A program made the position numbers and the translations under genes. From contig VJWN01000005.1 of the NCBI GenBank assembly GCA_007644065.1, forward strand, positions 1,922,001-1,986,000: a DNA stretch of 64,000 nt. The letters are read 5' to 3'. Below the pieces are notes generated by a model. The model was not told the DNA's origin, made no database searches, and saw only the letters and a list, made by a program, of their open reading frames with translations. How positions within the stretch are numbered: the first letter of the stretch is position 1; each line of letters starts with the position of its first letter. Below are positions 21,179 through 33,900 of the stretch, in pieces. The stretch comes from Margaritispora aquatica (taxonomy: Eukaryota; Ascomycota; Leotiomycetes; Helotiales; Discinellaceae).

Positions 21179-23749
21179 TCATGACCCTTCCACCTTCTCT
21201 TGCACCTCCACCTCACTTTCACTCATCTGCTGCACCTCATGGGCATCCACAAACTCGGGTTTCCCCAACTCGTCGCCTCCTTCAACCCACACACGCTCTA
21301 ACTCTCCCTCAATCTCGCTCTTCCTAGCCTCCCACTCCTTCACCTTCGCCAGGCTCTCTCTCAACTCCTTCAGCTCCTTCTCCACACCCATCTTTTCCTT
21401 CTCGGTACCTATGCGCTCCCACTCCCACTCCGAACCGTCTTCGCCGAGCCCAAGAGTGAGATTAAAGGTGTGATAGCGCTTCAAACTAGCTCGCGTGCTG
21501 ATTGTGATGAGCGTGATGCCTTTCTCTTTGCACTGCTCGTACAGCAAACCTTCTACGTCCTGTGACACAGCTGAGGTGCCTTCGTCTATAAATGCGTATC
21601 GAGGCTCATGATACAGTAATCGTGCGATAGCCATACGCTGCTTCTCGCCGCCAGATAGGACGTCCTTCCATTCTTTCCTAGTATCCCAACCGCCTTCACG
21701 GTCGGGTAGATAGCCGAGCTTGGCGAGCTCAAGGACGTGCTTGAGCTCGATGTCTCTACGCCCTCGATCCCGCATCTCGATTTCAGTGTCGGGGTAGATG
21801 ACTTGGTCTCGTAGTGTGCCGGGTGAGAGGTATGGCCGTTGAGGCAGGAACATGATGCCATCTGTACCAACGCTCCGCGGGCGAGAGACGAGGCCACGAT
21901 ACACGGGCCAGAGGCCTGCTACTGCGCGGGCGACAGCGCTTTTACCGACGCCATTGGCTCCAGAAATCTATTGGATTAGAAATGATCTCAAGATTAGGAG
22001 ACGTAACTTACAAGAAGGTGCTCGCCCGAGCGAACAATGATTGAGAGAGAATCGACGAGTTCTTCGCCTCCATGAGGGAAAACAGATGGAGCCACAATAG
22101 GCACATTCTCTAATCGAACGCCATCGAAACCTTTCTGAGTAGTGCCCTGGACATCCGAAAGAGAGAAGAGTTCTGGATGCGTACCCCGGGGTGGGAAGTA
22201 TGCGTTAGCATGAACACGATGAAGCGTTGAAATCAACGTATAGACTCGGCTAGTGTAGCCAGCTAGTTCCGAAAGATCCTTAATCGAGTACATCATACGC
22301 CCACCTGCATCAGCAAGTGAAAGCATGAGTCTCTTGTTAGTGATAAACTCCTTCATCCGACCATTCTCTCGGCCACCAGTGACCGAAACATCTGCCAGTT
22401 CCTGAATTCCTCCTAACCCACCCCATGCTGGCAAGAAGACCGGAAGTGAGCTTAGGAGATACCCATAGGCACTCCAACTATACTTCAAGATAAAATCTTC
22501 CAAAATGTTATAGCGAATCTTCAATGTGTAGATGCCTTCCATCCATTTCTTTAGGCTCTTGAATTCCCTATCCAAGAAATGTTTCTCCATGCTTGCACCA
22601 CCATAGAATGCAACCTCTTCGGCGTTGGCAATAAGTCGTGCATGAAGCCCTCTGAAGTCACCTTCTTTCCGACCTTCAACCGCCTTTAGCTTCCCAAAGG
22701 GCGGTGATAGTTTTCTGAGGATGGTTGCGGTCAAAAAGTAATTGCTGAGAAGGCCAGTCAAGGCGAGGGGTCCAAGGGACCGATACAGTTGGTAATTGAA
22801 CACCACGAGGTCCACGAAAGGCTTGCCTAGCGAGGAGTATAGACTTGCTGCCGAAGCACAGAAATGTGTGAGATCCTGTGTTATAAATTGATCTGCTCCC
22901 TGACCAATACCACCATCCAAGTTTGATAGTTTGTAGTAATTGAGATTGTCGTTCAGGTATAGATCATGAATATATCTAGTCAATCGTGTTCGAAAGGCAA
23001 TGGAAACCTTTGACTGCAGGAACTTGATCATCGCATTTGTGTACGAGGCAAAGCTACCAATTCCACACCACTGCTAGCGATTAGTACTTAGTGCAGGAGA
23101 ACGAGGACCATCATACCTTGATGATACCCCAAATAAATGATCTGCCATTGCCAGCAACCAAATCGCGAACGATTTCTCCATCAAGTCTTGCAACCACAAG
23201 TGACAGGTATGTTCTCAGCATTAGAAACACTCCATGACTCAGTAACAGCCCAGTTTCCTTGCTCGTCCACCTCGGTATCATGATACTCAGCAAGCTCAGA
23301 AATTGATGCAGAAATGCCAAATTCAAGCCCGGCTTCGTATTTGGCGGTGGTATCTGGGGAGTGACTCCATCTGAAAGTCCGGACGCTCTCGGAGGATTCA
23401 AGAACAACCTTCGATGCGCATCAAAGGTCAATGCCTTCGTCGGATGAATGGTGACCTTGGACGTCGAGTCCTTGTATGGCACGAAAATGACCCTTGATCC
23501 ATCTTTATTCCGCAGACCCGAATTTCTTCTCAGTAACCTCCGTCCCACTTCCTTCTCTGCCTTTGATCTCCTCCACCATCTTGCTCCTCCAACTCCGCCA
23601 GATATAATTGTGAGCGCAAGGAAGAGCGTGCCGAGTAGTCGTGTTGTCTTTGAAGTCTTTAAGAGGCGCTTTTTAACGAGGTCTGAGTATAGATGGTAGA
23701 AGTTGGCTAGAGGATCTGCAGAGTTCCTCAATGTTGATTGTGTAGCCAT
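21179..23749 (-). CDS. Peroxisomal ABC half-transporter, subfamily D (long-chain acyl-CoA importer)
   Basis: Three exons on the minus strand (23749-23117, 23070-22012, 21967-21179) give 826 residues, a normal length for PXA1/PXA2 (ABCD) proteins. These dimerise in the peroxisomal membrane and import very-long-chain acyl-CoA for beta-oxidation. A membrane anchor near residue 45 is followed by the TMD (ETGLLLSHGVFL, VARLDGEIVRDLV). The ABCD EAA-like motif NAEEVAFYGG lies mid-protein. The C-terminal ATPase domain has Walker A GANGVGKS at 567-574, signature LSGGEKQRMAIAR near 669, and Walker B YAFIDEGTSAVS near 688. Exon junctions are in frame and the second intron falls just before Walker A. The last 80 residues are charged and probably coiled. 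Whether this is the PXA1 or the PXA2 orthologue is not decided here. Confidence 0.95.
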
Positions 23750-24755
23750 TGTAGCTTTGTTGATGCCGAATATTGTGTTGCCCCTCCTACATGGTTATTC
23801 GTGTACCATTCTTGGTGATGAGGGTTGATAATGTCTGATCTTGGCTGTTGCGAGTGTGTTATCTCTTCATGAGAGTCAGACTTGAGAGGTGTATGTTACT
23901 AGAAGAGTTCCCAATGTACAAAGGTCATCTGGAGAACAGAATTATCAAATTGTGGCTTGGACATTGTTCCTGAAGCATGTGAACCAAATCTGGGGAACGA
24001 CCTAGTTCTGGCCGAGGCATGTGATGGCTGGCTTAGTCATCCTAGAGTTCATCAAATCTGGGGTAGACACTCGATATTTCGAGTAGATCAATCTACAGAA
24101 CACTGCAAAAAGAATTGCTTCTTGACTCTACACTGCAGTGACATGAGACTAAAGTAGAACGGTAGATGTTCGATATTGAAAAATCCAGTGAAGCTGTTTG
24201 AGAAATAAATGAAGATATGTGTTTACCTGCGTATATTTCTTTTCGTTCTCAAGTGATAACCAAAAACTTTCGAGCACACTAATGCCGAGAGCATTGCAAA
24301 AACCAATAATAAAAAAGACAAAACCCAAACAAGGCTGGCATGGTAATGATTGCTTAAACAAGCTATTGTGTTTGATAAAATCTCAGGAATAGTGCTCACT
24401 CACCTAGGCGCTTACGATTAACCTCAACCATGGAATGGTGGGTACTAGACCACACTCATCTTCGAAACCAACCGACGGAGAGAGAAAAGTATCAAGTAAT
24501 AATAATACCTTCCAAGTTCTTACTCAACTTTTTATATCGATCGCATCAAAGCAGAGACTGGTCGCTTAGCCATGGCCCAACACGCAAAACTCAAATAGAT
24601 CTGGGGTAAATCTTGAATTGACAAGGTACGGCCCGAATTAGGCACATTCTAAAATAAAGTATACAATAACCTTAGGCTACACGTTGGAACTCAACTCAAT
24701 TCCACTTGCGATCAATCCCAAATGCCAGATAATATCTATTCAATTTAATGGTACA

Positions 24756-24790
24756 TGCAATTCAATCCAATTCAATTCAATCCAATCCAA
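24756..24790. repeat. ATTCA/ATCCA pentanucleotide repeat
   Basis: Seven imperfect pentanucleotide units (TTCAA and TCCAA) lie in non-coding DNA. Confidence 0.7.
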
Positions 24791-25100
24791 ACCTTGATGA
24801 GAATCGCGGGAATTGATGGCGACTTGCAGCATGATGATAATGCTGATGATACCTACCCAGCAAACCCATTACACAAATTATTCCACCTGTGGTGTCTGCT
24901 TCAATCATAATTGCCAGCCATTCATCCTGCTGCAAGGACACACCACCATCGGCAGCGAGCCGATTATGCGACCCCAAATCAGGGCATCGTTGCGGCAGGC
25001 CTTGATCATGGTCCGGCAATTCAAGCCAAATGCACAAAATGCAAGCACTTCCATTCTGTCGTGATGTGGGATGTGAAAGGAAGACCCCACACCGCGTGTT

Positions 25101-25130
25101 ACTGCGCTGCGCTGCACTGCACTGCACTGA
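25101..25130. repeat. TGCRC pentanucleotide repeat
   Basis: About six units of CTGCG or CTGCA occur in tandem. A similar but looser CTGCA/CAGCA tract occurs near 26718-26748. Confidence 0.7.
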
Positions 25131-26376
25131 ATTGAGGGCAGATGCAGAGAGAAGAGAGATGGGGGGGTGTCAGAATCTCAAAACCCCCACATCGTCCTTC
25201 TTCACGTTGAAGCTCCCTCGGCTCCTTTCACAGACAATTTGGCGACAAACATGGATATGACAGGTAAAGCTACTGGGGCAAGAGCGCGATGTTCTTGGGA
25301 TGCAGAATACTTCCAGCTCCATCCCAGTTCAAGGGGCGAATTCTATGTGATGAGGCGGCCAGCCGATAGGTCTCTCTAGCCGCCGAGGTGTTTGGACCTC
25401 TTGACCCTCAACGTCAGCGATTTCTAGGGGATCAAAGTTCAGGACATAGAAGAACTTCTTCTGTTGAGGGAACGCAGGAAGCAGGTACAACGACGCCTTG
25501 TCCGGGGATGAAAGGTGAGGTGAGGTTCCCTTTGATGGGGTCGAAATAGCTATTTATATCTTGGATATCGACAGACATACAAATTGAAAGAATTATCACT
25601 GGACAAGAATCGACTCCTTCCAAAGAAGTTAGATCCAATCAAACCTGCTTGTCCTGCTGAGAATGCATTAAACAACCATAGGCATTGCATTGTCTCTGGG
25701 ATCAGAGGTACACCAATCTTCAATTCATCCTGTACGCCCATGCTTGTACGCGCTTCAAGTCAGTCAGATTGCTCAAGAAGTGAGACTCTCATAGCGGCTT
25801 TGATCGTGGAATAAATATATGCGGCAATTGGGAGACAAGAGTACAATTCACAGCGTATCCCAGATGGAAATGGATACAATTGGAACATTGTAATCTTGAT
25901 AGGACGAACTTTGGAGAATTCTGGTGGCGGGGAAATCAGGGCACGGCGCCTAATCTCATTTGTCTCCATCCACGGCCTGTACAATGTGTGGCTGCCCATA
26001 GAGAGTGGTGAATGGTCACACCAAGAAGATGGATCCGTATTCAGCTATATCCAGCCAATTAGAGGTATGCATATCGAGACCTGGCGTTGAAGTATTTGGC
26101 AAACAGCCAGACTGGGGACATTGGGTTATGGATGTGGATGTGAAGTGTGAAGTGAGGAACAATTGAGCCTTTTGGTTTGATACTGCAACGATGCAGACTG
26201 GATCTGAGTGGACTGACACCAACTGGCTCATGGCTAGGCATTCTCTTTCGCTGCATGATTCAGATGCACCCAAGCTCTTTGTCCATTCAGAATCAGACAC
26301 TAGTTCGAATCCATCCATCCCCAGATGGGCTTCTTTTAGTTCCCTTCCTTTTCCCTTTTCCCGACCTTGCGTAGCC

Positions 26377-26408
26377 TGAACTTGAGCTTGAGCTTGAACT
26401 TGAACTTG
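26377..26408. repeat. TGARCT hexanucleotide repeat
   Basis: Five units alternating CTTGAG and CTTGAA lie about 660 bases upstream of the phosphatase start. Confidence 0.75.
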
Positions 26409-27066
26409 TATCCTTCATTCGTAAATATCCGTTTGTTGTCCACTTGTCCGTCCTCCTCTTCTCCTAGGTTTCCTTCACATCCATCGCCAACCACAATCAT
26501 AATCGCATCAATAGCTTCATTTTCAAACCCTTTCCAGGTTCCCAATCGACTTTTCTTCAACAATAATCCCATTTCCCCATTCGCAGGTCTCTAGGTTGTC
26601 CACCCCACTTGGTTCGCTCCAATTAATTTCCTTTCCTTACATAAGCGGCTGGAGCTTCATCTCGCTAGTTCACCTCTCTCCCATCAACCTTCCCGACCTG
26701 CACTCTCACGCTTCTCCACTGCACTGCACCAGCACAGCACAGCACTGCCTTGCCTTTCGCTTTCGGTCGTGTCTCTTGCTTTCATCAGCGGAGTTTAACA
26801 AGAAGAGCCGTGAAAGTCCTCACACTCCTTATTACCAACTTCATCAATTTGTCGCATCGCTCGCGCCTACTCGACTTTGCCCATTATAGTTCGTTCCTGG
26901 TCGCGCAACGGCTCAGGGCCTTGTTCGATAGCCACATTCGGGTCATCAAATCAACTGGGAAATTACCCAGTCGACGACGACGACACGTTCCAGATAACAC
27001 TTTCGAGAACTGGAATTAAGTCAAGGAATCTACTAGGAGACCAGTTCAGGTCAAGAATTGCCCTCG

Positions 27067-28992
27067 ATGAGTAATGAGATTATACATCAGACGGAGCCAG
27101 ATATCAGACGTTCAGCTTCAGTAGAAGGGGGAAAAGGTCCCAAGCCACCTGCCTTAGATACATCAATTTGTATGTTCCATTACTCTTATTTTCATGCCAG
27201 TTCTAGATCTGCCAATTAATTCCATGCGCCAAATGGGGAGAGGCTGTAAATGACATGATTAGAGCTAACTGAGGTCGCAGTCACAACCACGCCTCACCCA
27301 CCCAGTTCATCAACCCAAGCCACGTCGACCGCACAAAACACAGCCAGCACTGAAGATTCGGAAGCTCCTGTGTTGTCAAACCTGCAAAACGAGAAGGACT
27401 TGCCAGAAGGTGCTGACGAGGCTCCTGTCGTTCCCAAAAAGAATCGCGGTCTGCTTCACGTTCCATCCAGATCATCCTCGCACAAGATACAACCATCCCC
27501 AACTTCAACAGGTCTGAGCGGAGTAACTGCGAACGAACCTAGAGAGAGCATCGGAGGAAGATCCAAAGAGTCAAAGGGAAGCATTCTTGGTCGGCGGCGG
27601 AATGGGAGTGCGACAAGCAGTAAAATGTCGATAAATCAACCCGGTCCACAAACCGGCTCTGCTGGAAACACAAACCCTACCATGTCAAGCGGCTCAACAT
27701 CTAAACAAGCAAAGAAGAAAGGGTTCCTCTCGTTTCTTTGTTGCGGAGTTCCCGATAGTGCAAACACAACAGATCCTAGAGAAAACGTTCTCGCAAACAA
27801 GATAACAAAGGTGCCCTCCGGACGCCCTATAACAGCGAGCAGACCAGATCAAACAACCAACCAGATTATCACCCCTGTTCAGCCAGAATCTGAGAAAGAG
27901 ACACCAGTGCAGGAGAAAATACCAACCCCTGAGCCTGTTCAAGAGAGGAAAGAAGTAGCAATGGAGCCTGAAAAAGCTATACAACAACCAGTAGCTGCAA
28001 ACGGAGATTTAAATCGTCGTCCTTCAGCACGTGATGGACCTTTACCAGCTTTGCCCAAGGAAGAGCCCGTTTCGCAGCCTGGGCCTTCAACCCCCCCAGT
28101 TGTGGTCCCAACTCCCCCCACAGCCGAGTCAAGTGAGGAAACATCTCACGCACAAACAGATGACGTACAGGATGTTGTGATGAAGGACTCCGATCCTGCT
28201 CCGGAGGAAGAGGAGACTCCAAGTGTTCCACCAACAGAGGAATCGGGAAGCAAACAGGCATTACCACCGCCACCACCTGTTCCTCAACAACCCCAAAATG
28301 AAGGAGCTCCTTCACCACCACAGCCTGTGGAGCAGAAGCAGCAATGGCTACTTCCACCCATTACACCAAGATTCAAGGGAAAGAAGTGTTTAGTTCTAGA
28401 TCTTGATGAGACTTTGGTGCACAGCAGTTTCAAGGTAAAATTTTCTTGTCGTGTCACAAGAATCATATTGATTATTTCTAGATCTTGCACCAAGCTGATT
28501 TCACAATCCCCGTTGAAATTGAGGGTCAGTATCACAACGTCTATGTGATCAAACGCCCCGGTGTCGATCAGTTCATGAAGCGAGTTGGCGAGCTTTACGA
28601 AGTTGTGGTTTTCACGGCATCTGTCTCGAAGGTAAGTCATGTCTCTCTAAGGTATCAGGTGCAATACTAACGAATGATAGTACGGAGATCCTCTCCTGGA
28701 TCAGCTGGACATCCACAATGTGGTACACCACCGTCTTTTCCGTGAAAGTTGCTACAACCATCAAGGGAACTACGTCAAAGATTTGTCCCAGGTCGGACGT
28801 GATCTACGTGAGACGATCATTATTGACAATTCACCGACCTCATATATCTTCCACCCTCAACATGCTGTGCCTATCAGCAGTTGGTTCTCAGATGCTCATG
28901 ACAACGAGCTTCTCGATTTAATTCCCGTCCTCGAAGATCTGGCTGGCTCGCAGGTGCGAGATGTCAGTTTAGTTCTTGACGTGGCCCTCTGA
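27067..28992 (+). CDS. PSR/NIF-family (CTD-like) plasma-membrane phosphatase
   Basis: Four exons (27067-27169, 27281-28434, 28482-28631, 28681-28992) give 572 residues. The catalytic DxDxT motif of HAD-type CTD-like phosphatases is [11 protein letters not shown], with D408, D410 and T412. Downstream [28 protein letters not shown] and IIIDNSP match the NIF domain of yeast Psr1/Psr2, which act in sodium and stress signalling at the plasma membrane. The long N-terminal part is disordered and rich in Pro, Glu and Ser. A Cys pair, C188-C189 in FLSFLCCG after a Lys run, looks like the palmitoylation site that yeast Psr1 carries at its extreme N-terminus. Here it lies about 180 residues in. Introns have clear CTAAC branch sites. 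Nem1-like proteins share the domain but usually have a membrane span, which I do not see. Confidence 0.92.
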
Positions 28993-30078
28993 AGCAAAAT
29001 TTATAAGTGCGCTCCTGCATGTCAATAACATTGCTCTAGAGCATAGCGGATGGCGTTTCGGCTGATACCTTTGGCTTTTCATTGTAGAATGTACTGTTTA
29101 ATCTATATAATGGCCTTCGTTTCCACTGGCAAGTCCAGATCTTCGAAGCCTCCTCTGTTGGGTGGAAAGGGACGGAGGGGTGTCATTTGAGCGGGTTATC
29201 AAATCAAAAAACGGTTCGAAGGGATTCTTGGGTGGAGCTGGGTGTATTTGATGGGGTTTGCTTGCATGGGAAACATTTATGGAAGATTGAGTGAGGAACT
29301 GGATCCAGGACCGAAAGCATGAAAAGGAAAGCCTTCACAGACCAGTCACTGTACTGTCACCACATTTGCGATTTCTTTATCCGAGGATCGAATAGGAGCG
29401 AATGGTGGAAGGAGTCAAGACAAGTAAAGGAGGAGGACTTGCAGAACTAGCATAGCATGAGTGGCTACAGTGGAGGATCTCTTTTGTTCAATCTTTTTTT
29501 TTTGTTTCGTTTTACAGCATAGCGCATACATTGAGGCGCCAGCGAACCCTTCGTGTAGTGTATCAAGAAAGCATAGGGGTTAGTGGTTTGTGGTGATACA
29601 GAACAACGCTGTAGGTTTGTATCTTCATAGGCAATAGGAATGATGCTTGAGAAATTGAGTTGAGATTGTGTCATGTTTCCGTCTGTGTGATAGTATTCAA
29701 TAAATAGGTGACTGTTATAATCAACTGAATTTAAGTCGAGTAAAGTACGTGTAGGTACTTGTATAGTTAAGTTGGTTCCTTTATGGGAGGCGAGGTGGTC
29801 TCAAATAGGCCAGAATGGAATCCACCCCCAGGTCTCCACCTCTAATCTCTAGCGCACCACTAATCCACTAATCCCTGCATCAAGTCACGACCACGAGCCT
29901 CTTTCACTCATCTGTCCTCAATTAATTCCAGCACTTCAAGAAGACCACCACACGACACATTCACCCTCACGTCAACTCTCCCTCTTCGACTTCGCCAACT
30001 TTCTCCTATTCGCAACAATCACAATCGCCTCACGCATTCAATTCTACTTGTACACTTTTCACACCGCAATCAATCAAG
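28993..30078. other. Intergenic, no supported gene
   Basis: This is the 3' region of the phosphatase gene and the promoter of the Sec61-beta gene, which has a CT- and CAATC-rich leader at about 29900-30078. No coding frame is supported. Confidence 0.6.
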
Positions 30079-30937
30079 ATGGTACGTCAATTGCATTTAC
30101 ATTGATTGCATTGCTGTTCCAGCCAGTGTCTCCTATTCCACGAAAGGGCCACTCCAATGCCACATCACCCTCCAAACTCCACGGCACAAGACAGCAGCAG
30201 CATATGTGGATAGAGAGCATAGGATATGATAGAACATATGAGAGAGAGAACAGAACAGAACAATTGCTGATTCAAGCCCCCTTCACAAATAGTCTTCCCC
30301 ACGCGCCTCATCCCCCGTCACCTCCCCACCAGCCATCAATCGCCCTTCGTCCCCAACTCCTCCCGGTGGACCAAAGACCGCGATCCGCAGACGTGCGGCC
30401 GCCGACCAGAAGGATAAGGTTGCTAATGCGCGGCCGAGCTCGACGCGCGCGGCGGGTGCGGGCGGAAGCAGCAATACTATGTTGAGTGAGTTTTTTCCCT
30501 TCCTTTCTGGATTACTGGGTTTTATGGTTTCGGTGATGTGATGATGGGTTGTATGGGTGGTGTGGGAGAGAAGAGAGCCGAGAGGAGAGAGCTGGATGTA
30601 TGCAGGCAAGAGAAGTTTGGGGTTGGGTTGTGGTTTGCTTGCTGCGAGAGGAGGATGCGAGGAGAATGGGCAGAAAGCATACGTTGCAGAATGAGTAGTG
30701 CGCTAACGTGTCAATAGGACTGTACACCGATGAGTCCCCAGGATTGAAGGTCGATCCCGTCGTTGTTCTCGTTCTCTCCCTGGTTTTCATCTTCAGTGTC
30801 GTGGCTTTACATAGTACGTTTCGCTCCACCATTTCTTCAATCCCAACCCCAATCCCTCTCCACCTGCCATTTTCGTCGGCAGAAACTAACAGAATCTCGC
30901 AGTCATCGCCAAGATCACACGCAAATTCTCTAGCTAA
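30079..30937 (+). CDS. SBH1: Sec61-beta subunit of the ER translocon
   Basis: Four exons (30079-30081, 30293-30485, 30718-30813, 30903-30937) give 108 residues. The first exon is only the ATG, and the second begins SSPRASSPV. The protein shows the Sec61-beta pattern: a Ser/Pro-rich cytosolic N-terminus, the motif PPGGPKTAIRRRAAAD, then RLYTDESPGLKVDP. One C-terminal membrane span (VVVLVLSLVFIFSVVALH) follows, with a short basic tail. It is tail-anchored in the ER and forms the small non-essential subunit of the protein-conducting channel. Introns of 211, 232 and 89 nt are longer than most in this window. The upstream choice of start is supported by the donor GTACGT immediately after the ATG and by the in-frame join; no other in-frame ATG lies near the conserved part. 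Confidence 0.93.
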
Positions 30938-33900
30938 ATGCTCTCTTACCTGTGGTTGATTGGTGTGGGAGGTGGATTGTTGAGTATGGACGATAGGTGT
31001 GCAGTGGTGGAGGGAGAAAGGGAAGAACTTACAGGACATCCAAAATTTCATATGGCTTTGTACGGTCTTGAAAAATGAATGATCTGGTCTCGACTAGTCC
31101 AGTATGGTGGACTAGGTCGGATAATGCAGATGGGCGCTGGATTTTTCTCGGGCCTGAGTGTATTATAGGAAGATAGGAAGGCATGCCTGTCTTTCGAACG
31201 GGTGTGCGAATGGATAGGCTTTTTGCTTGGATTTTTGATTTGCAAGGTTTGGTTGGTTTGTGATGTGATGTGATTTGAGTGTTGGCGGTGAAATTGTGAA
31301 GCTGGACAGCAAATGCGATGTGGAGTAGGTGAGAGGTAGCGAAGGTAGGTTTTTAAGATATGAAACTTGCCACTTCTAGATTCTGTCTCACTACTTTACT
31401 AAACGGAGTACGTAAGGTAGGTCGAGATTTGATTTTATTTGGTTTCGTTTCGTTTCAATTCACTTTGGCTTTATTTTATTTTATAGTCTACACGAAATGG
31501 CCACAGCGATTGAAATATCAATCCAAAAGCGAGACTCATAAACGAGGAGGTTGTGGTGGTCTATAAAAATAATTTCCCCCTTGGAGTAGCAATCCTATCC
31601 AAGGACAACGGAGACTTAATGTCTCTCTGGAGGCATGGTTGCGCGTTTGGCTTGGTTTGGCTTAGCTTAGTTTAGTTTAGCGTTGCAATAGTAGGAGTGG
31701 ATGTCTATGTTATGGTAGGTGGAGCGTGGGGTTTGAGTTGGAGTTTTTAGATAGCTGGTAGGTAGGTAGGTAGGTAGGTAGGGGATGGGAGGTGTTTTGC
31801 TTAGAGATTGGAGGGAGAGGGGAGGAGGATGGGAGGTAGGTAGATTAGCTGTGAAATACTCGGTCATTGGCTCACAATCTTGCCCTGCTTGAGCGGAGAC
31901 CCTTCGGCTTGGAGATGGTCAGATGAGAAGGAAGAGCTCGTGAAGGTGGTAAGGGGCGCGGGTGTATATGTTGGAGGGTTGGCTAGATGGTTAGGCGAGT
32001 GTTGTGGAGTTGAGAAGAGGGGATAGTCTTTGATAAGCAGAGGAACCAGGTGTTAAGTGGGTGTGTATATAAAAACACGCTTCTTGATAATTTTCTAAGA
32101 AACGTAAGATTATAAGCAGGGGGGAAGCACACACTAGGTGCATTTCAACCGAAAGGAAACCAGGAAGAGCTGGTGTTGCTTGTTCGGTATGGACTGTGCT
32201 CTGGACTTTGAAGTTAAGATCTCGATGATTGTTGGTATTGGGGGTTGGGGTTGGCCTTATAGTCTTGGTGAGAATGCGAGATCGGGTTTTAGAAGCTTTG
32301 GGAGGGTTGAAGCAAGGAAGGTAAAGGGCGAGTAGCACTGTCGTGATCTTTGGGATTTCTCGTTTGTTGCCAACTCATTCAACTACCACTTCTATCATTT
32401 CCTATTTCTAATCTCACACCCAACTCTTCCCCAAATGGCATATAGAAACAACCATCTACTTAATCTCAACCACAATTCCAACCAAAACCCTAGCATATAT
32501 AAGAGAGTTTGAACATGGAATGAATATACAAACGCACAAGCTGCATGAGATGGTACTGAGCTGGCTTCCGGTGTTTACTGTTTAAAAGCTAGGGTGAAGT
32601 GAGAGGCGAGTTGGCTTTAATAGCATTTTAGGTGGTGTTGTGGTACAGGATTGAGGTGAAACAAAGTTAAGTGAAGTAACCGTGAGTTAAGAGAGGTAGA
32701 ATTGGTTAACAAGATAAAGTAAATGAATGGGTAGCTATTATACAGTTTTGCCACCTGTTAGCTATAAGCTAGATAGTAGAATTAGATTCAAGCTCGTGTA
32801 AATAAATTAATGAATGATGTTAGTTCGTTCCTGGCGCGAATACCTAGTATCTGAGCGATTTGAAAACCCAATTCGTCTGCAAGTTTTTGTTGGCACTAGT
32901 GTATAATATTCAAGTATAAAAGCAAGCCTTCGTTCATGATCAAAGACGCTTCAATTCTCTGTCGCTTTCTCCGAGCACGCAGACGCGTGCGGTAACGTAG
33001 TCATTGGAGATGAAAATAATGTAAGACATATTGCATGTAAATAATTGAATTATCCATATAATTTCCTTGATATTTTTATTTACAACAATCCCTTATCGTT
33101 TGTACACGACTAATCCCAGCGCATGAGGCCCTAATAGCGTGAATATCGTCGAGATGGTGTTGATGCTGTCAACTGACCATTGCGTGTTATCATCTCGTTG
33201 TCAACCCCGACATAACCCTCGCTTGCAAGTGTGGCCATAGTAGTATCTCAGCCGTATCTAACTACTAGCGTTATTGCAGCAGTGAGTGAGATCAATCCTT
33301 CATTCATGGTTAAAGGCATAAAAGCAGATAACTGTTTAGTTCCAACGAAGAAGAATTAAAGTTGGGCTCAATTCTGAAAGTCAGTACATACGCGCTAGGA
33401 ATTTTTAATCGCATATCACACTAAAGACAAAACTTTTATATCTAGAGCGTACTCGCGACTGCAAATACCCTTAGAAAGGCGAACTAAAACAAGATATTAA
33501 TGACGTGAATTGGTCGAGCAATAAAAGAGGGAATGGTAGAATTAGAAGTAATTTTATCTTGGATCGCTTGCTAGATAACAGTAATAAAATATTGCTAACT
33601 ATAACAAATTAGAAGTTGGAAATTTTGTGGTTTTTGTAGAAAAAACATATATAAACTCGAACATTCTAAACGCATTGACTCGCTAAGAATAATCTGATCA
33701 AATGGCAACAACCATTATATGGGTATGTTCAACTATGTGTCAATCTACAATAGATTGATATACTTATTCGTTTTTGCGTTGAGGCCATGATAAATATCTC
33801 CGCTTCACAATTGTATAAACGTGATTCGGTGATTCCTGATGATCCAAGTATTAGAAACATTACTGTCTTACATCTTCTCTGTCAACACAATCTTATATCT

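Larger units (their letters stand above)
23750..27066. other. Long divergent intergenic region, no supported gene
   Basis: This 3.3-kb region separates the ABCD transporter (-) from the phosphatase (+). Short open frames occur but none has a domain, plausible splice partners or a coherent composition. It contains several short tandem repeats (listed) and a CT-rich 5' leader before 27067. A small lncRNA or fast-evolving gene cannot be excluded. Confidence 0.5.

Noticed and set aside
24149..24361. A short hydrophobic minus-strand frame upstream of the ABCD transporter
   Set aside because: It has no continuation by splicing and no family resemblance.
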